A DNA stretch of 64,000 nt. Source: Pseudomonas frederiksbergensis (GTDB lineage: Bacteria; Pseudomonadota; Gammaproteobacteria; Pseudomonadales; Pseudomonadaceae). The translations under genes and the position numbers were made by a program. The notes beneath the pieces are model-generated. The model had not been told where the DNA came from. It did not search any database and was given only the letters and a program-made list of their open reading frames with translations. This document shows positions 62,457-64,000 of the stretch, one piece after another; the stretch's first letter is position 1; each line of letters begins with the position of its first letter. Location: NCBI RefSeq assembly GCF_001874645.1, contig NZ_CP017886.1:372001-436000 (forward strand), given 5' to 3'.

Positions 62457-62717
62457 CTACCCCGCCACCTCAAACACATGCCCACGTCGAGCCCAGGCGT
62501 AAGCCACCACTCCGGCATGGATCATCACGGTGAACGGGCTCACGTAGTGCCCCTGGATCGCCGCGGCGAAATCACCAAAGGCGCCGATGGCCACCAGGTA
62601 AAACGAGACGCTGAGCATCGGTTGCTCGATCGGGCGTACGCGGCGCAGATAGTCGATCGCAGCAATCACCACCAGTACGCACAGGAATGCGTCTACGACT
62701 CCCAAGATAGGATTCAT
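62457..62717 (-). CDS. Small membrane protein, holin-like
   Basis: 86 aa with three hydrophobic helices (ILGVVDAFLCVLVVIAAIDY, VSFYLVAIGAFGDFAAAI and FTVMIHAGVVAYAWA). It starts 2 bp after the stop of the other holin-like gene; two adjacent small membrane proteins suggest a holin/antiholin pair. Confidence 0.6.
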   Translation of the reverse strand: MNPILGVVDAFLCVLVVIAAIDYLRRVRPIEQPMLSVSFYLVAIGAFGDFAAAIQGHYVSPFTVMIHAGVVAYAWARRGHVFEVAG

Positions 62718-62719
62718 GA

Positions 62720-63031
62720 TCAGGCACTCCCGGTTGCGCCGAACTTTCCTGCCAGCGCCTTGAGGCCAGGGATGATGTTCATCGCCAGCAGCCCAATCAG
62801 AAAGGCAACACCGTTTTGTGTGTCGCTATCTGGCGGAAGCCCGAACTGGTGAACAGCCAGGGGCGTGGTGAAAATTGCAGACAGGAAGCCGGTGGCCACC
62901 GCCCAGAATGCTTGCTTGCGTGTCAGCCCCTGCAATAGGGTCAGCGATACGCAGGCGCCTGCGAAACCAGCCACAGCTACGCCGTACTTCGCAACAAGCG
63001 CAGCTGCAGCTGTAGATGCTGGTTCAGCCAT
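62720..63031 (-). CDS. Putative phage holin (second prophage)
   Basis: 103 aa, starting at 63031 (MAEPASTAAAALVAKYGVAV) with GGAGT upstream. Three hydrophobic segments (VAVAGFAGACVSLTLLQGL, FWAVATGFLSAIFTTPL and VAFLIGLLAMNIIPGL) match phage holins. Precedes the terminase genes in the usual podovirus order. Confidence 0.7.
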   Translation of the reverse strand: MAEPASTAAAALVAKYGVAVAGFAGACVSLTLLQGLTRKQAFWAVATGFLSAIFTTPLAVHQFGLPPDSDTQNGVAFLIGLLAMNIIPGLKALAGKFGATGSA

Positions 63032-63111
63032 TTGATACTCCAGATACGAAAAAGCCCCGGCAGATGCCGAGACCTTGAAATAGGGTTGCGGTCTTTCCCG
63101 CCGTCTACAGC

Positions 63112-63134
63112 AAAAAAGCTCCCCGCTGGTGAGC
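63112..63134 (-). terminator. Terminator of the bacteriocin gene
   Basis: On the minus strand GCTCACC-AGC-GGGGAGC is a hairpin with one mismatch followed by TTTTTT, 38 bp beyond the llpA-like stop. A second weaker hairpin with T tract lies at 63050-63074. The bacteriocin gene is therefore probably monocistronic. Confidence 0.7.
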
Positions 63135-63171
63135 AGAGAGCATGTGCTGTCTTTAATGACACATTTAGCGT

Positions 63172-63984
63172 TTAGAACTCCCAACCAATGTGACCATAGG
63201 TTGGATATGGTGCTGTGCCTGTGTGCACGGGATCAGCATTATTTGGGTAGTAGACTTTTCGCCCCCGAATCGATGGCGTGAAGCCAAATCGAGCCCAGCA
63301 AACCCTATCGGAGATTACAGAGAAACTACCGTTTGCCTGGAGACGCAGATATGCCTCCGGATGACCAGCAGTACCTGAGTTCCAGAGGGGCTTCATGCTG
63401 GCATCGTAGATAACGAAGTTGCCATCACCCTGCATTACAGCGCGTGTCGCGCCTTTGTTTTGGGTCCAGGTAGCCCAAAGCACACCCAGTGGACCATTCG
63501 ACACAACGAAATTGCCATCCGACTGGAAAACCATGGTTGTGCCGCCAACTACATAGCGCTGATCTACTACAAAATCAGTGCCTGGCGGAATGAGGATCGC
63601 AGGCTGCTCAGGGGCACTTGGGATGGCCGAATTACTCGTAAAAATCGGGTTTGCCTGGATGATGACCAGATTGCCATCATCTTGCAGTTGCAGATGAGTA
63701 CGTACCGCAGCGTCGGCTTGGTACTTATCACCGCCGAGTACATCCGTATTTTGCGTTTGCCAGATGCGTTGGTTTTTAAAATCTTGAACAACCATTTGGT
63801 AGTTCATAGACACCGAGGGACCTTCTACAGCTTTCCATTTGTAAATAAGCTGCCCCGCGTAAGCACTGCTTGCATCTGCGACCCAAACTGCTGCGCCGCC
63901 ATCGTACAAGACACAATTATTGTCATCCTGAAAAATCAGCCGGAACCGCTTATTTGGGGATTGCAGAAACTGACCAACGCTCAT
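63172..63984 (-). CDS. llpA: LlpA-type lectin-like bacteriocin
   Basis: 270 aa, the length of LlpA proteins, which kill related Pseudomonas by contact with the outer-membrane protein BamA and rhamnose-containing LPS. Tandem monocot-mannose-binding lectin domains are shown by Q-x-D-x-N-x-V-x-Y sites: intact QDDNNCVLY (19-27) and QGDGNFVIY (185-193), degenerate QDDGNLVII (101-109) and QSDGNFVVS (154-162). C-terminal hairpin extension GRKVYYPNNADPVHTG...GHIGWEF. No signal peptide, as usual. It neighbours prophage holin genes but has its own terminator. Confidence 0.92.
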   Translation of the reverse strand: MSVGQFLQSPNKRFRLIFQDDNNCVLYDGGAAVWVADASSAYAGQLIYKWKAVEGPSVSMNYQMVVQDFKNQRIWQTQNTDVLGGDKYQADAAVRTHLQLQDDGNLVIIQANPIFTSNSAIPSAPEQPAILIPPGTDFVVDQRYVVGGTTMVFQSDGNFVVSNGPLGVLWATWTQNKGATRAVMQGDGNFVIYDASMKPLWNSGTAGHPEAYLRLQANGSFSVISDRVCWARFGFTPSIRGRKVYYPNNADPVHTGTAPYPTYGHIGWEF

Positions 63985-64000
63985 GACGTTTCGCGGAGGC

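Larger units (their letters stand above)
55928..63031 (-). mobile_element. Packaging/head end of a second, podovirus-like prophage
   Basis: Minus-strand order: holin-like genes, small and large terminase, DUF4055 portal, head morphogenesis, a cargo gene, scaffold. The coat gene expected after the scaffold is absent because the Mu-like prophage begins there. Outer limits are uncertain: no integrase or attachment site is visible up to 64 kb. Confidence 0.8.

Noticed and set aside
62720..63984. LlpA-like gene and holin as one operon
   Set aside because: A terminator hairpin with T tract follows the bacteriocin stop and a second lies before the holin, so a single operon is not supported.

Overview
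The window looks like chromosome of a Pseudomonas species, most likely of the fluorescens/putida type. It has high GC content, a modABC operon beside a periplasmic molybdenum hydroxylase, DUF1652-type small proteins, a B3/Mu-like transposable prophage and a lectin-like (LlpA) bacteriocin gene. No rRNA gene, intact tRNA or CRISPR array was seen.

1-10.1 kb is metabolic chromosome. It starts with a nitronate monooxygenase cut by the window edge. A near-ideal ModE-type operator then precedes modABC (molybdate uptake). A convergent four-gene operon on the minus strand encodes a Tat-exported molybdopterin subunit, a [2Fe-2S] subunit, a tri-haem cytochrome c and an XdhC-type cofactor chaperone. Molybdate import, cofactor insertion and a molybdoenzyme that passes electrons to cytochrome c therefore sit side by side.

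10.4-21 kb is accessory and decayed. It has an intact IS3-family element with a 4-bp target duplication and a second lone left end of the same IS at 16.56 kb. Among several small Pseudomonas genes are a Tat-exported beta-carbonic anhydrase, two lipoproteins and a PNPOx-like protein. There is an internally deleted EAL pseudogene, a truncated paralogue of one lipoprotein, and a collapsed prophage (tail peptidase and integrase remnants) ending at a 3' tRNA-Leu fragment. Last come a divergent HxlR regulator and an NTF2/SDR gene pair, the SDR being short at its C-terminus.

21.080-55.927 kb is an apparently complete Mu/B3-like prophage bounded by an 11-bp terminal inverted repeat that starts with TG. 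Early genes (Ner-like, MuA-like transposase, MuB-like ATPase, GemA, Mor) run rightward. The repressor operon and all late genes (lysis, packaging, head, tail) run leftward. A 20-bp motif occurs exactly four times upstream of late gene blocks and is the likely late promoter/activator site. A plus-strand cassette (membrane protein plus two 45-aa proline-rich paralogues) is embedded in the tail operon and is the best candidate for an undescribed cargo system.

55.93-64 kb is the packaging end of a different, podovirus-like prophage (scaffold, head morphogenesis, portal, terminase, holin-like genes) with two non-structural cargo genes. It is followed by an LlpA-type bacteriocin gene with its own terminator. 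The Mu-like prophage lies 3 bp beyond the scaffold stop codon, where the coat gene is expected. Its other flank is unrelated chromosome without a target duplication, so the locus has been rearranged.
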